Shown: piece by piece, positions 44,329 to 53,783 of the stretch
Position numbering within the stretch: the stretch's first letter is position 1
Layout: each line of letters starts with the position of its first letter
DNA from: Evernia prunastri
Lineage: Eukaryota; Ascomycota; Lecanoromycetes; Lecanorales; Parmeliaceae
Assembly (NCBI GenBank): GCA_003184365.1
Contig: NKYR01000069.1
Location: 125,959-189,958 of the forward strand
Direction of reading: 5' to 3'
DNA length: 64,000 nt
Program-made: the position numbers and the translations under genes
Notes under the pieces: generated by a model
What the model was told of the DNA's origin: nothing
What the model saw: the letters and a program-made list of their open reading frames with translations, nothing else
Database searches by the model: none

Positions 44329-46134
44329 TAGTGTGCCGAAGGGAGGGGGGCAAGTTGCTATTTCGCATGGTTTAGTCTAAGGACACGAGCCGGGTTCATG
44401 ATCATTCTGTAGGCGCTATCAGCAGAAAACCTGTCAAGATGGATTATGAGTCCGGAAATGTTATGGTAGGTAACAAGCTATGTAGAAATAGATGAGCAAA
44501 AGGACTCAACTGAATTGGATTAACCTATATTCTCGTTATTCATGACCTCACCTGGAAGACATCCAGATCTCTCTGCTCTGCTGCCTCTCAGAACTATCCG
44601 AACAGGCACCACTCTTCTCTAGACCCAAGGTAAGCACGTAAATGAATCCCAAGTCAAGTCAAATCAGTCACCTGTATCTTCACAATCCCCCAACAACTCG
44701 CTTAGCTCTTGAGCCGGAACTGCGCTACGTTTGGCAGTATTTCTACGTACAATAAGTTTGGGTATGGTTCATGGTGTCCATAATTTTGCGAAGTGGTGTG
44801 CTCTGAGCTCTGATCTCAAATGCATCGAAGAAAGAGTACTTCCTGAAACAATAGCCAACCATCTCTACGTGCCCCTCGATCAAAAGTCGGTACTCTCAGC
44901 GTCGATTTGGCTCAGCTAACTTACTCAATAGCAAGTTGCACACACAGAAATGGAGATCTATTAAATATAATAGTTTTTCTGGCTGTTGTCTGTGGAACTA
45001 GCGGTGACTCTGCGCGGGTATAAATCGCTATAGCAGGGCTGGAGGTTAGTCGCTCACACCAATATCGCCGTACTTCTCGCATGGGCATCGGCCATGTGAA
45101 TTTATATTGCATTGCAATGTTTCAGGCCAGCAGGCCATGGCGAGTGGCCATGGCAGAGTGGGGGATTCGTAGCCGTTTTGTTATGAAATGGCCTGTAAAG
45201 ACCATGTCATCTCACAAGCAATTGTCCCTTCAGTCGATTCTTCTCATTCAGAGCAATTGCCCATTTTCTTCCCGCCCTCCCACGTCTGTATTTAGTCTAG
45301 CTAGCTATCACCACTCCAGAATATGTCGCTATAGATATGGGAGGTTTCACTAATGGTAGTCATACGATCAATAGCACCTAGGCGTCACCGGCTATGTTTT
45401 CTCTAGTACTTCCTACTAAACAAGGCCCGTGTATTCACTGCTGGTTCCACAATCCCAGAATTCCGATTGACCAGCTCCATGCTCCTGCAAACACCAAGAC
45501 AGGTTCCTCGCTAAGCCATTTTCTACATATCAACTTTTCGAGGGCACGCTCTTTGGGGAACCGGTGTCTCGGTCAGCTCCATGGCAGCTTCTTCTGATGA
45601 AGATAGTTTGATGACCCCTGCAGTAGCTGCCGCAGACAAGAGATCAGTTGAAGGGCACTGACACAAATGTATGTAAAACCTGCCTCTGCAGATGTTCTGA
45701 TTGGGTATGCTGACCCTATTTCAAAGAACCTATTTATTCTAAAACTACGTAATTTGAGACCTGAGAGGAGAGCAAAGCTTATACGAAACGAAATGAATTC
45801 AAGGGTTGAAGACAATGGGCTTAATATACAGGGCTTGGTGCAGGCCTGTTCAACGCCTTCCTGGTTTTTGGACTTGGCAAAAATGCAAACGAGCCGGATC
45901 TGTTCGATGACCATTTGAATATACCAACTAAGCTTGCCAATCTCAACTCAATCTCAACTACTCAGATTTGTTATAAACGCGATTTCTAGGTGCTGAAACG
46001 CGCAGAGGACAACAGCACGTTCTTTGCGCATGATCCGTTGAAGTCGCCTCCGGCGCAATAGGCGCCCGTCATACCACTCTATGTCCACGGCTCTGGCTGA
46101 ATTGGTAGACTATGTGTTAGAAAGACTTTCGGTC
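44329..46134. other. 1.8-kb region without a supported gene
   Basis: Only short unsupported frames are present on both strands. No clear repeat or RNA gene is seen. Confidence 0.45.
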
Positions 46135-46899
46135 TCAACAGGTGTTGTAGAAAGAAGTCACGGTCTGGACAACTGTATTAGCAAGACTGGCATTATGAAA
46201 CTGCCTCCAGATGTCTGCCTACAGAGGTCGACTGTATCTCCGTCTGGGCAATGGTATCAACAAGGTTAATAGTCGTTATGGTAACCGTCTTCGTCTGCAC
46301 AACGATATCAGCTACTTTGGCATCCTCGAAACAGTGCCCATATGTCTGCCTACAGACGTCACCGTCACGGTATCGTCGTACTCTGTTGTCGAGGAGGTAA
46401 GGATAAGGCATGAGCATGCGCTTGAGACTATGCTGAGGAGTGATTGGTTTTGTGGAGATAATGTACAGGCGGCGAGATACACGTCTGCATGTGTGGTGTA
46501 AGAGCTTGTGGGGGACGAGGAGCTATCGGTGCCCCGCGAGAGGCTTGTTGGAGAGCTTGTGGCACTATTGCTCTGGTTGACGGAGGGAGCAGGGGAGTAT
46601 AGGTCTGCGATCGACGCTAGCTTGAAGTCGTTGACCGCGAACATGACCAGAAGCCAAGCGAATACAGCGCAGCATATATGGGCGAGAAGCACACGTCGAG
46701 CGTTGGGCTGGGCGGCTTTGGTGGTTTTCGACATGCATTCAGTAGTGTCGTTATTCTGTGGCGCGCCGATACGTTTGCCGGCATCATGTTGATGGAGGTC
46801 TTTCTGTATCTGTCCTAAATGCTCTTCTTTAGCGTTAGATTTCCTGTCGTTCGTATCCGGGACGCTGGCATTGACTCGAGGGCAAGATTTCCTGGTCAT
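46135..46899 (-). CDS. Ser/Thr-rich single-pass membrane protein, 215 aa
   Basis: Proposed exons 46899-46354, 46294-46223 and 46164-46135, all phase 0, ending in TGA. The N-terminal 70 residues are basic and hydrophilic. A transmembrane segment (LLAHICCAVFAWLLVMFAV) is near residues 71-90. The rest is Ser/Thr-rich (SATSSPTSLSRGTDSSSSP), then Cys-containing, then a Thr/Val repeat (DDTVTVTS, TKTVTITTINL, TEIQSTS, TVTSFYNTC). The two introns (59 and 58 nt) are homologous to each other: both start GTAGGCAGACAT and end GTTGT-CAG. Without splicing the frame would stop seven codons past the first junction region. The neighbour at 47.2 kb has the same layout. The family is unknown; small secreted-domain membrane proteins of this kind are common in plant-associated ascomycetes. 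Confidence 0.6.
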
Positions 46900-47195
46900 T
46901 GCGAAGGATTGTGGAGACAGCTTGGAGCAGTCTCAGGCTCGGGACTTCCAACGGTATATATTATCAAAAATCCTGGCATACAAAGGTCGCACTGGCGGTT
47001 CGGTCAAGCCGAAGCAAGGGCCAACGGGTAAGATACGGTCAGCCTCGCGAGGCGAAAAACCATTAGCCTTCCCTTACTGCGGCTTCCCACGCTACGAACA
47101 CAGACAGATGATGCGACAGCTTATATGGATTCTAATATACCGAAATACAGATTGACAAACAGTGAGCGGAGTGACGGACGCCACTAACTTCAATC

Positions 47196-47987
47196 CTACA
47201 CCGATTTCGCAGCCATAATTCTTTCACCAGCCTCCATCATCGGCCAATCGCCATTGTGGAGGAAGAAGCAGGTGCTTTCAACAGGGCGATCAACAAGATA
47301 CAGTACGCCCAGGCAACCACAGTCACTCGCGATGCATCTATCAAGACATGATCCCTCCAGCCTAATGTCAATACTGTAATCCGTGGAAGTCTGCATGAAT
47401 GCATCTGAGCACATGAAGTCGTAACGCCGTCCATTTGGCATATTATGCCAGTAAGTTCTCTGGTTACCCTTTAGGCATTCCTTGAGGAAAGCGGAAGCTA
47501 ATCTTGTCCTTCGCGGACTGACAGAGGGCAATGTGTCATTGAGTGTGCCGATGCTTAATGACGCGCTGTAGCACAACCAAGGGTTGCAGTGGAAAGTGGA
47601 AAGAGATTCGCCGTTGGTGTTGTTGATCTGAGTCGGTGACGAAACAGTCTGAATCGAAAGCGAGAAGGACAGAGAGCGCCAGATGAGAAAGAGGAGGAGG
47701 AGGGACAATGTCCGATAGTAAAAATCAGGTAGCTGAGTCGAAGAAAGCCAAGCGCTAACTGGCGGTGACGGCGCGACAGGGTCTGTAGTGTTTGTGGAGC
47801 TGGGATTGGTCTTTGATCCTTCAAAGCTCGACTTTGGTGATGGTTGTTCATTTCTTTCGATCCTGTCCAAGGCGGCATCGGACCTAGTCGCGTCGTCGCA
47901 CATTGACCCCTTGTTCTCGAGTCCTACGTTTCCTCTGTTCGGGAGTTCCAGGCCACTGGACTTGATCAGGTTCGTCTTTGCCATCAT
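47196..47987 (-). CDS. Single-pass membrane protein, 263 aa
   Basis: The start is taken at the first of two adjacent ATGs (MMAKTNLIKSSGLELP). An earlier in-frame ATG at 48089 would add 34 residues. A hydrophilic N-terminal region of about 90 residues precedes one membrane span (TLSLLLLFLIWRSLSFSLSI) and a C-terminal domain with several Cys (FHCNPWLCYSASLSIG, LKECLKGNQR, LDRCIASDCGCLGVLYLV). This predicts a type II protein with its Cys-rich part outside. It lies 300 bp upstream of the other single-pass protein on the same strand with a similar layout, though sequence similarity is weak. Function unknown. Confidence 0.65.
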   Translation of the reverse strand: MMAKTNLIKSSGLELPNRGNVGLENKGSMCDDATRSDAALDRIERNEQPSPKSSFEGSKTNPSSTNTTDPVAPSPPVSAWLSSTQLPDFYYRTLSLLLLFLIWRSLSFSLSIQTVSSPTQINNTNGESLSTFHCNPWLCYSASLSIGTLNDTLPSVSPRRTRLASAFLKECLKGNQRTYWHNMPNGRRYDFMCSDAFMQTSTDYSIDIRLEGSCLDRCIASDCGCLGVLYLVDRPVESTCFFLHNGDWPMMEAGERIMAAKSV

Positions 47988-48176
47988 AGAACTGAAAGGA
48001 TATGAAGTGTGAGTACAAGAAAGTGAAAAGATGAATTCGTGAGAAAGTCGGATGTGCGGTGACTTTACCAATGCCAAGACTCCTTGCATCTGGGCATGCA
48101 AGGGAGGGGTAGACTTTGCAGCCCCTTGACTCCAACAGGTTCCGGTGACTCTAATGACCTGTAATTTGTAAAAACC

Positions 48177-51074
48177 TCATACACTCTTCAGCTCCTGCAA
48201 TCTTTCACTCAGGGTCTCGTATCCGTTATCGCCTTCCCACCCTTCCTTCCCTTTTGCCAAAACGGACCTGACCGCGCTTCTCGCTTTGAACCTCCAATCT
48301 TTAGCAACTAGTTCTCCTGCGTCCATCCCAGCTTCCCTGTTTCTTTCCCCAAGGCTCTCATATGCATCCATTAGATCAGTTGTCGAGTCCACCACTTCTT
48401 TCCAAGCGGCCTTCGCCTCCCCAGTACCACTTTCCCATCCAGGTTGGTTCAGGGTGACACGCCATGCTTTCTCGTAAGCGGACAAGGTTGCGGACGGACG
48501 CTGAAGATACAGGGATAGCTTGGCAGTCACTAGCCACAGACGACGAGAAGACGTAATGAGAGGCACGATCTTCTTCTGGACTAAGTCGATAACCATCCGC
48601 TCAAGTCCCACCCTTTTAGGCGCTGGAGTTTGTATTCTGTTATCCTTTTCGGGCTGCATGCTTTCGACTTCCGTACTATTCACCTCTGTTGGAGGTTGTG
48701 GATAGGCAGTAACAAGGTGCGACACCAGTACTTCGATAAGTTCAACATCCACACATCTTTCGCCCTCAGTATGTCCGAGCAGTTCAATGAGCCGGTTTTG
48801 CGCAATGATGATCTCAGTATATGGAGGCGGCGATAGTCTGATCGAGACACTAAGCAGATTTTGCCATATGCGGAAGGAGTCCCTTTTGAGAGCTGCAGCA
48901 CGCTTAAGTGCAACGAAAGCCTCCCTAACGTGTTTCTGGGGGTCCGTTGCGGTTGTCATGGAGCCATTGTCCCCATCTTCAAATATACCCTCAATGTTGG
49001 AGCGAGCTTTATCCGGCTTCGAATCAGGAGTACTTTGATCACCCAGTGACACATCTGGTGGAAGGTTCAGCAAGGCCACCGCAAGGTTACTCCAAGATTC
49101 TGCATCGCTATCCTCAATTTTTACGGCTCGTCCAAAGGCGTCCACGGCGTCAGCCCAATTCTCCTGTTGGAGTCTGATGCATCCCAAGGCAAACCAAATT
49201 GCATGGTTCTGCGGATTCACCTTTAGTGATCTGGCGTAAGATGTGGCTGCCTTTTCGGGCTCTCCAGTCGTTGAGTAGTATTTACCCAATGAGCGCTGTG
49301 CACGAGCATACCGCTGATTCGATATATCCCAAGCGCGCTCGTACGCAGTCGTCGACTTCTCGAGATCCCCAAGGATGCAGAAGAGACGTGGAGCATCTGC
49401 CGGTAGAGGATCCCGTTCTATCCTATAGTCTCCAACGTCGTTGTCTTCATCATCTTCCAAAAGCTTATTTGTTGACATGGTGATGACAGAGTTGTACAGC
49501 TGGCGCCGTATGATCTTCCTGGCTTTATCTTCCCGGTCGTTTGCTGCCCAGCACAGAGCGACTTCAGCCCACATCTGAAGGCGCTCATAGATCTCTAGTG
49601 CTGTCCGGAGCCCACCAAGGGAGACCCAACGGTCTGCAAGTTCGGACTCAAGTTTCCACCGTGGAGGAGAAGCGAGCTGATGGATATATCTGAGACGTTC
49701 GGAGGCAGACGCAGATTCCGAAGACTTTGCTTGAGGAAGGAACGTAGTGGACGTTGTTTTCACAGATGCTGCATCATTTTTGGAACCCTCAAAAGATGAA
49801 GTTTCTGCAATGACTTGGTCGACGACAGCTTGCAGCTGAAGCACACCTCTTTCTATCGTACGTGATCGATAACCTTCTATTCGACTTCGGACTAGCAAAG
49901 CTTGAGTATACACTTGCCAGTTGGAGCTGCCTCCTGAAATGACCCGCTCGGCGTAAGGCAAGGTTTCCTCGCGAGTCAAACCGTCTGTTGGTGAAGTATT
50001 CGTGATGGACGAGGCTGTGGCAAGGAGAATGATAGCGTCAAGCGGCTGTAAGAGTGGCTGGTTTCCGGGATCTAAAGTTTCCAGAGACGGATGTAGGTGG
50101 TCATCTTGCTGGGTTTCTGGGGTAGATGCCGCTTCTTTGGTAAATGCAATTGACTCTAACAGCGTGTCATCATCCAAATTCAGCTTCCGAGGTATCGCTT
50201 CTGTCAGTTGCGATGGGCTCGAGCCCATTTCACCAGTGTCTGCGCGGGCATCTTCCCCAGGTCGAACCCCCTTCTCATCCTCATCTGCGCTCTTGGCAAG
50301 CACAACTAGCTGACTCAGCTCCTTTTGCTGGAATTTTGTCCGCTTTCCCAACCTCCCAGTCAACGCAAAATGGAACACCCTTTCCCGTGCTGCTTGTTCG
50401 ATGTCTGCTCTGGCCCTGTGGTCAAAGCCGTGATGGATATGGATTGTTGCCCGTTCAAGAAGGAACTGGGCATGAGTAATAATGCCATTCAAAGCGGGAT
50501 TTATTAATACGCTGTCCGCAACAAGCTGCAAGTCATCGTAAATAGTCTCTTGCAAAGAAGAAGAGATATCGGTAAGCAGCCGCTGATGCCAGAAATTCGC
50601 CCGCAGCCGAGCCAGTCTAAGCGATAAGTCTTGGGTCATTGAAGGGTGATTCAGAATACATTTAGCCAGGACGAAGAGCTCGATATGGGGGATAAGCGGA
50701 TATACAGCCTCTCCATCAGTGCTCAGGCCCGAAATTAGTCGGCGTTGAAGTCTTTCAATCGTGGTATTAGTTTCTTCGAAGAGAGAGCTTGGAAGGATTC
50801 CGTCGGCTGCATTGTAGAATAATGGAGGTCCCGTGACATTCGCCTGTAGGAAACAATTGAAGGCAATGGTGGCAATGGAGAAGAAAGTATGATCTATATC
50901 CGCACTTTTCGGCTGCCTCTCAAGCAGATGCTGTATTCGTAGAGTGAGGAATTTTGGCCAATCCCCGTCACATGAGGGTAATATGATACGTTCGAGCCCA
51001 AAACCTTCAACACTTTGATCAAATAAAGCGCGAGCATGCGCGTCGTTCAAAGTTTCGAGAAGATCTGAGGCCAT
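48177..51074 (-). CDS. ttc27: TTC27/Emw1-like tetratricopeptide protein, 965 aa
   Basis: One long exon of 965 residues, close to yeast Emw1 (about 900) and human TTC27. The N-terminal half is helical without clear repeats (FFSIATIAFNCFLQANVTGPPL is a family-typical stretch). TPR repeats lie in the C-terminal half: ALEIYERLQMWAEVALCW, QRSLGKYYSTTGEPEKAATSY, HAIWFALGCIRLQQENWADA and SWSNLAVALLNLPP. The family is essential in yeast and linked to cell-wall integrity and to assembly of large complexes, but no catalytic role is known. It is divergent from METTL16, with 169 bp between the two starts. Confidence 0.9.
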   Translation of the reverse strand: MASDLLETLNDAHARALFDQSVEGFGLERIILPSCDGDWPKFLTLRIQHLLERQPKSADIDHTFFSIATIAFNCFLQANVTGPPLFYNAADGILPSSLFEETNTTIERLQRRLISGLSTDGEAVYPLIPHIELFVLAKCILNHPSMTQDLSLRLARLRANFWHQRLLTDISSSLQETIYDDLQLVADSVLINPALNGIITHAQFLLERATIHIHHGFDHRARADIEQAARERVFHFALTGRLGKRTKFQQKELSQLVVLAKSADEDEKGVRPGEDARADTGEMGSSPSQLTEAIPRKLNLDDDTLLESIAFTKEAASTPETQQDDHLHPSLETLDPGNQPLLQPLDAIILLATASSITNTSPTDGLTREETLPYAERVISGGSSNWQVYTQALLVRSRIEGYRSRTIERGVLQLQAVVDQVIAETSSFEGSKNDAASVKTTSTTFLPQAKSSESASASERLRYIHQLASPPRWKLESELADRWVSLGGLRTALEIYERLQMWAEVALCWAANDREDKARKIIRRQLYNSVITMSTNKLLEDDEDNDVGDYRIERDPLPADAPRLFCILGDLEKSTTAYERAWDISNQRYARAQRSLGKYYSTTGEPEKAATSYARSLKVNPQNHAIWFALGCIRLQQENWADAVDAFGRAVKIEDSDAESWSNLAVALLNLPPDVSLGDQSTPDSKPDKARSNIEGIFEDGDNGSMTTATDPQKHVREAFVALKRAAALKRDSFRIWQNLLSVSIRLSPPPYTEIIIAQNRLIELLGHTEGERCVDVELIEVLVSHLVTAYPQPPTEVNSTEVESMQPEKDNRIQTPAPKRVGLERMVIDLVQKKIVPLITSSRRLWLVTAKLSLYLQRPSATLSAYEKAWRVTLNQPGWESGTGEAKAAWKEVVDSTTDLMDAYESLGERNREAGMDAGELVAKDWRFKARSAVRSVLAKGKEGWEGDNGYETLSERLQELKSV

Positions 51075-51243
51075 GGCTACGGTGACTATGATGGATAGCT
51101 GCCTTATCCATGACTCAGTGCAAATCTCGAGAACGCCAAGCCCTTCTTGCGCGCGGGTATTTTTAAGCGCTCGGGGCTAAGCCTCTATATCCGGCTCTAC
51201 CAAACTATGAGAGCCTCCTGCAATTGAGTCTGTTTCAAAAACG
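51075..51243. promoter_or_regulatory. divergent promoter TTC27/METTL16
   Basis: Only 169 bp separate the ATG codons of two housekeeping genes transcribed in opposite directions, so the promoter is almost certainly shared. TTTTTAAGCGCTCGGGGCT near 51159-51177 is GC-mixed; no canonical TATA box with clear spacing is seen. Confidence 0.6.
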
Positions 51244-52972
51244 ATGGCAAAAAGGAACATCTACGAAGATGATGTCGACTTCGCTGTGTTGGCGCTCCAA
51301 TCACCTGAATTCAATAAATTGTAGGACTACGCTACAAATCCCCGCACTTCACACCTTTGACAAATACGTAGTCTGAAGTCGAACGGGCAGCTGGATTTTA
51401 GCAACCCGGACGCAGTACAGTAAGACTTCTTGACGCGGTAGAATCTAGAGAACTGCTCACACTTGCCAGGCAGCTGACAAAAAGCTTGCTGGAGCGAGAC
51501 TTTGGCACAAAGCTTGACCTGCCTGATGACCGTCTGTGCCCGCCAGTAGGTGCAAAACTCTACGCTTCCACGCTCTTCTCGAGGACTGAAATCGAGTATA
51601 TAGATCCCTAATCGGTAGTTGCGCTCAACCACTAATTGGTGATGAAATCCTGCTGACTTCGGTGGAGGTGGAACTATATTCTATGGATACAGGATCTGCT
51701 TGATACCACCGCCGACAGCTATGCCGATCGCTATGATGCCGAGCGGATGGTCACTGGACTCGACATGTGAGAATTGAGAGTTCTAGACATCTGCAGACCT
51801 GAGACTGAGGCTTGACTTTTTAGAGGGACTGGAGCAAGCTGCATCTACCCTCTGCTTGGCTGTTCTCAAAGGTCGAAGTGGAGATTTGCCGCCACCGGTA
51901 CAAAGCCATTCCATTAAAAGGATACATATGCTTTCGCTGACTTGATCAAAGATATTGATGAAAAGAACTTGACCTACGCAAAACGCAACATCCTTCAAAA
52001 CAGTCTCAAATCCCGAATACGTCCTCTTCAAACCAAGCCAAATGATCCACTCATACCTCTTGACGCGTTTGGCCTCGGAAGGTAGGACTTCCGTCAGTCC
52101 CCAATCGCCCATTCTCACACGACTGCAGCATCGACTTCACCATCTGCAACCCGCCATTTTACTCGTCCACGTCCGAACTCCTCTCGTCAGCCGCAGCAAA
52201 GTCCAGGCCACCGCGCTCAGCTTGCACAGGTGCTGATATCGAGATGGTCACGCCTGGAGGCGAAATTGCCTTTGTGAGCCGAATGATCGATGAAAGCAAG
52301 GCGCTGAAGGGCCGCTGCCAATGGTACACCAGCATGCTAGGGAAGTACAGTAGCGTTGAGATTATCGTTGGCAATCTGAGAGGAGCGGGTGTCGACAATT
52401 GGGCTGTCAAAGACCTGGTGCAGGGGAATAAAACGAGACGTTGGGCTATCGCGTGGAGCTGGGGAAATATGCGACCAAGTCACGTAAGCGTGACCGTTCC
52501 TGACGGATTTTGTTTGTTGGTCACCAGCTAATTGAAACACGAAAAGGACGCTACAAGAGGTACCTCTACGCTACCCAAGCATCTCCTTCCTTTCCCTTCA
52601 GAGTCCTCATTCAACATCCACGAGCTATCGATCGAGAGCTGTTCGCAACTCCTGAACAACACAATCCAAGGGCTTGACATTCGATGGCAGTACCGCCCAA
52701 TCACGACCACGGGTGTCGGCTTCGCCAAGGAGAACGTCTGGTCTCGAGCAGCGAGGCGCAAGCGGCAACAGAGTCCCACAGATCCCACGAACAAAGACCA
52801 GACCATGAGTGAGGAGGGCGAAGATGACGAACCAGCGCTCGGCTTCAAGATTCAGCTGAAGGGAGGGAGTGATGGAGGGGTTGAAGTCTTGGTCCGGTGG
52901 TTGCAGGGCAGAGACAGCGTGCTTTTCGAGAGCTTTTGCGGAATGCTGAAGCGGCAGCTCAGAGCGAAGTGA
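51244..52972 (+). CDS. mtl16: METTL16-type U6 snRNA m6A methyltransferase, 431 aa, nine exons
   Basis: Exons: 51244-51320, 51372-51419, 51470-51545, 51604-51614 (11 nt), 51668-51766, 51824-51897, 51952-52081, 52129-52483 and 52547-52972. Every junction has GT...AG and keeps the frame, and the product is continuous family sequence. It starts MAKRNIYEDDVDFAVLALQ, then GQLDFSNPDAVQQLTKSLL, RDFGTKLDLPDDRLCPP, IPNR from the microexon, and WNYILWIQDLLD. The SAM-binding motif DIGTGASCIYPLLG is at about 103, and the catalytic NPPF at 179-182. MVTPGGEIAFVSRMI and KTRRWAIAWSWG follow. The family methylates the adenosine of the U6 snRNA ACAGA box, which pairs with 5' splice sites. The basic, acidic-ended tail is shorter than the vertebrate VCR region. 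Confidence 0.92.
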
Positions 52973-53258
52973 GGATGGGAGGCTTCCAAGGACTTACCGG
53001 GTGAGGGGGCATAGCATTACGTATCTGGTATGACGCACGTAAGCTTCTTCGTGCAAGGCTAGCAAAGGTACAGTACATGCGTCTAGCTACCCATTCTGCG
53101 TGCTGACAGCCAACAGGCTACCGCTCAAACCTTTCCTCGCTTCGTCTGACTAAATTCACCTCTGCCACTCGTGAACAAATTTTCTTCCCAATGACTTATA
53201 CTATGTTTGTATAATGTCGTATAAGTATATGAATAAGACCTAAACTCCAGAAACAAGC
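52973..53258. other. spacer between METTL16 and the tRNA gene
   Basis: About 290 bases of 3' flank and tRNA upstream region. It contains several short direct TATAAGTATATGAATAAG-like AT stretches just 5' of the tRNA, as often seen upstream of fungal Pol III genes. Confidence 0.4.
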
Positions 53259-53394
53259 GGACCATTGGCGCAATGGATAGCGTGTTCGATTCCAGTCCGA
53301 AAGGTAGAACCCTGCCCACCCGAACCGTCTCTCAATTCACCTCGCAAAAGCACTAACCAAGATCCAGGTTGCCTGTTCGAGTCAGGCATGGTTC
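53259..53394 (+). tRNA. tRNA-Trp(CCA) gene with a 64-nt insertion in the variable loop
   Basis: Joining 53259-53303 and 53368-53394 gives a complete 72-nt cloverleaf: acceptor GGACCAT/ATGGTTC (one G-U pair), D-arm GCGC-AATGGATA-GCGT, anticodon arm TTCGA-TTCCAGT-CCGAA (one A-C mismatch next to the loop), variable loop AGGTT and T-arm GCCTG-TTCGAGT-CAGGC. The anticodon at positions 34-36 is CCA (Trp); TTCGA-TCCA-CGAA-GGTTGC closely matches the yeast tRNA-Trp arm as I recall it. A-box TGGCGCAATGG and B-box GTTCGAGTC are intact. The insertion 53304-53367 begins GTAGAA, has a CACTAAC branch-like site and ends CCAG inside AG/GT: a spliceosomal intron pattern, not the usual tRNA intron after position 37. 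Position 37 is G rather than the usual A. Confidence 0.75.
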
Positions 53395-53783
53395 AAACTT
53401 TTTGCCTTCTTCAGCTCCAGCTCACTTGCATATCATTCAGCTTGGATTCACTTTTTGCCCTAGTACTCACCACTCAAATCTCGTAAATTTAGAGGAAAGT
53501 TAACGTTGCAAGTGCTCTGCGATTGAGCTGCAGTCATGAAACATCTAGCATGAAGAGTGAGGTGTTCAAGTGAGTTTCGCCAGGCTATCTATATACGCAA
53601 ATATGCTCGAGAAGTTTGAAGAGCCGGATGACTCGGACGCCCACATCCCAGCCTCCCTGGCGCCTCAGTTCCACATAGACGCCAAGTGGCCACCATTGCT
53701 CCAAGTGGTGCGTGATAATTACAGCGACACCAAATCCAGCTCTAAGCCCAGCTAAATAATCTATCAATATACTCTATCCAGGC
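53395..53783. other. intergenic between tRNA and protease-like gene
   Basis: About 390 bases. A 61-codon plus frame at 53570-53755 has no recognisable content. This is 3' flank of both neighbours. Confidence 0.4.
53399..53403 (+). terminator. Pol III terminator (TTTTT)
   Basis: Five T residues begin five bases after the tRNA 3' end, the normal place for an RNA polymerase III stop. This supports a transcribed tRNA gene rather than a random fragment. Confidence 0.7.
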
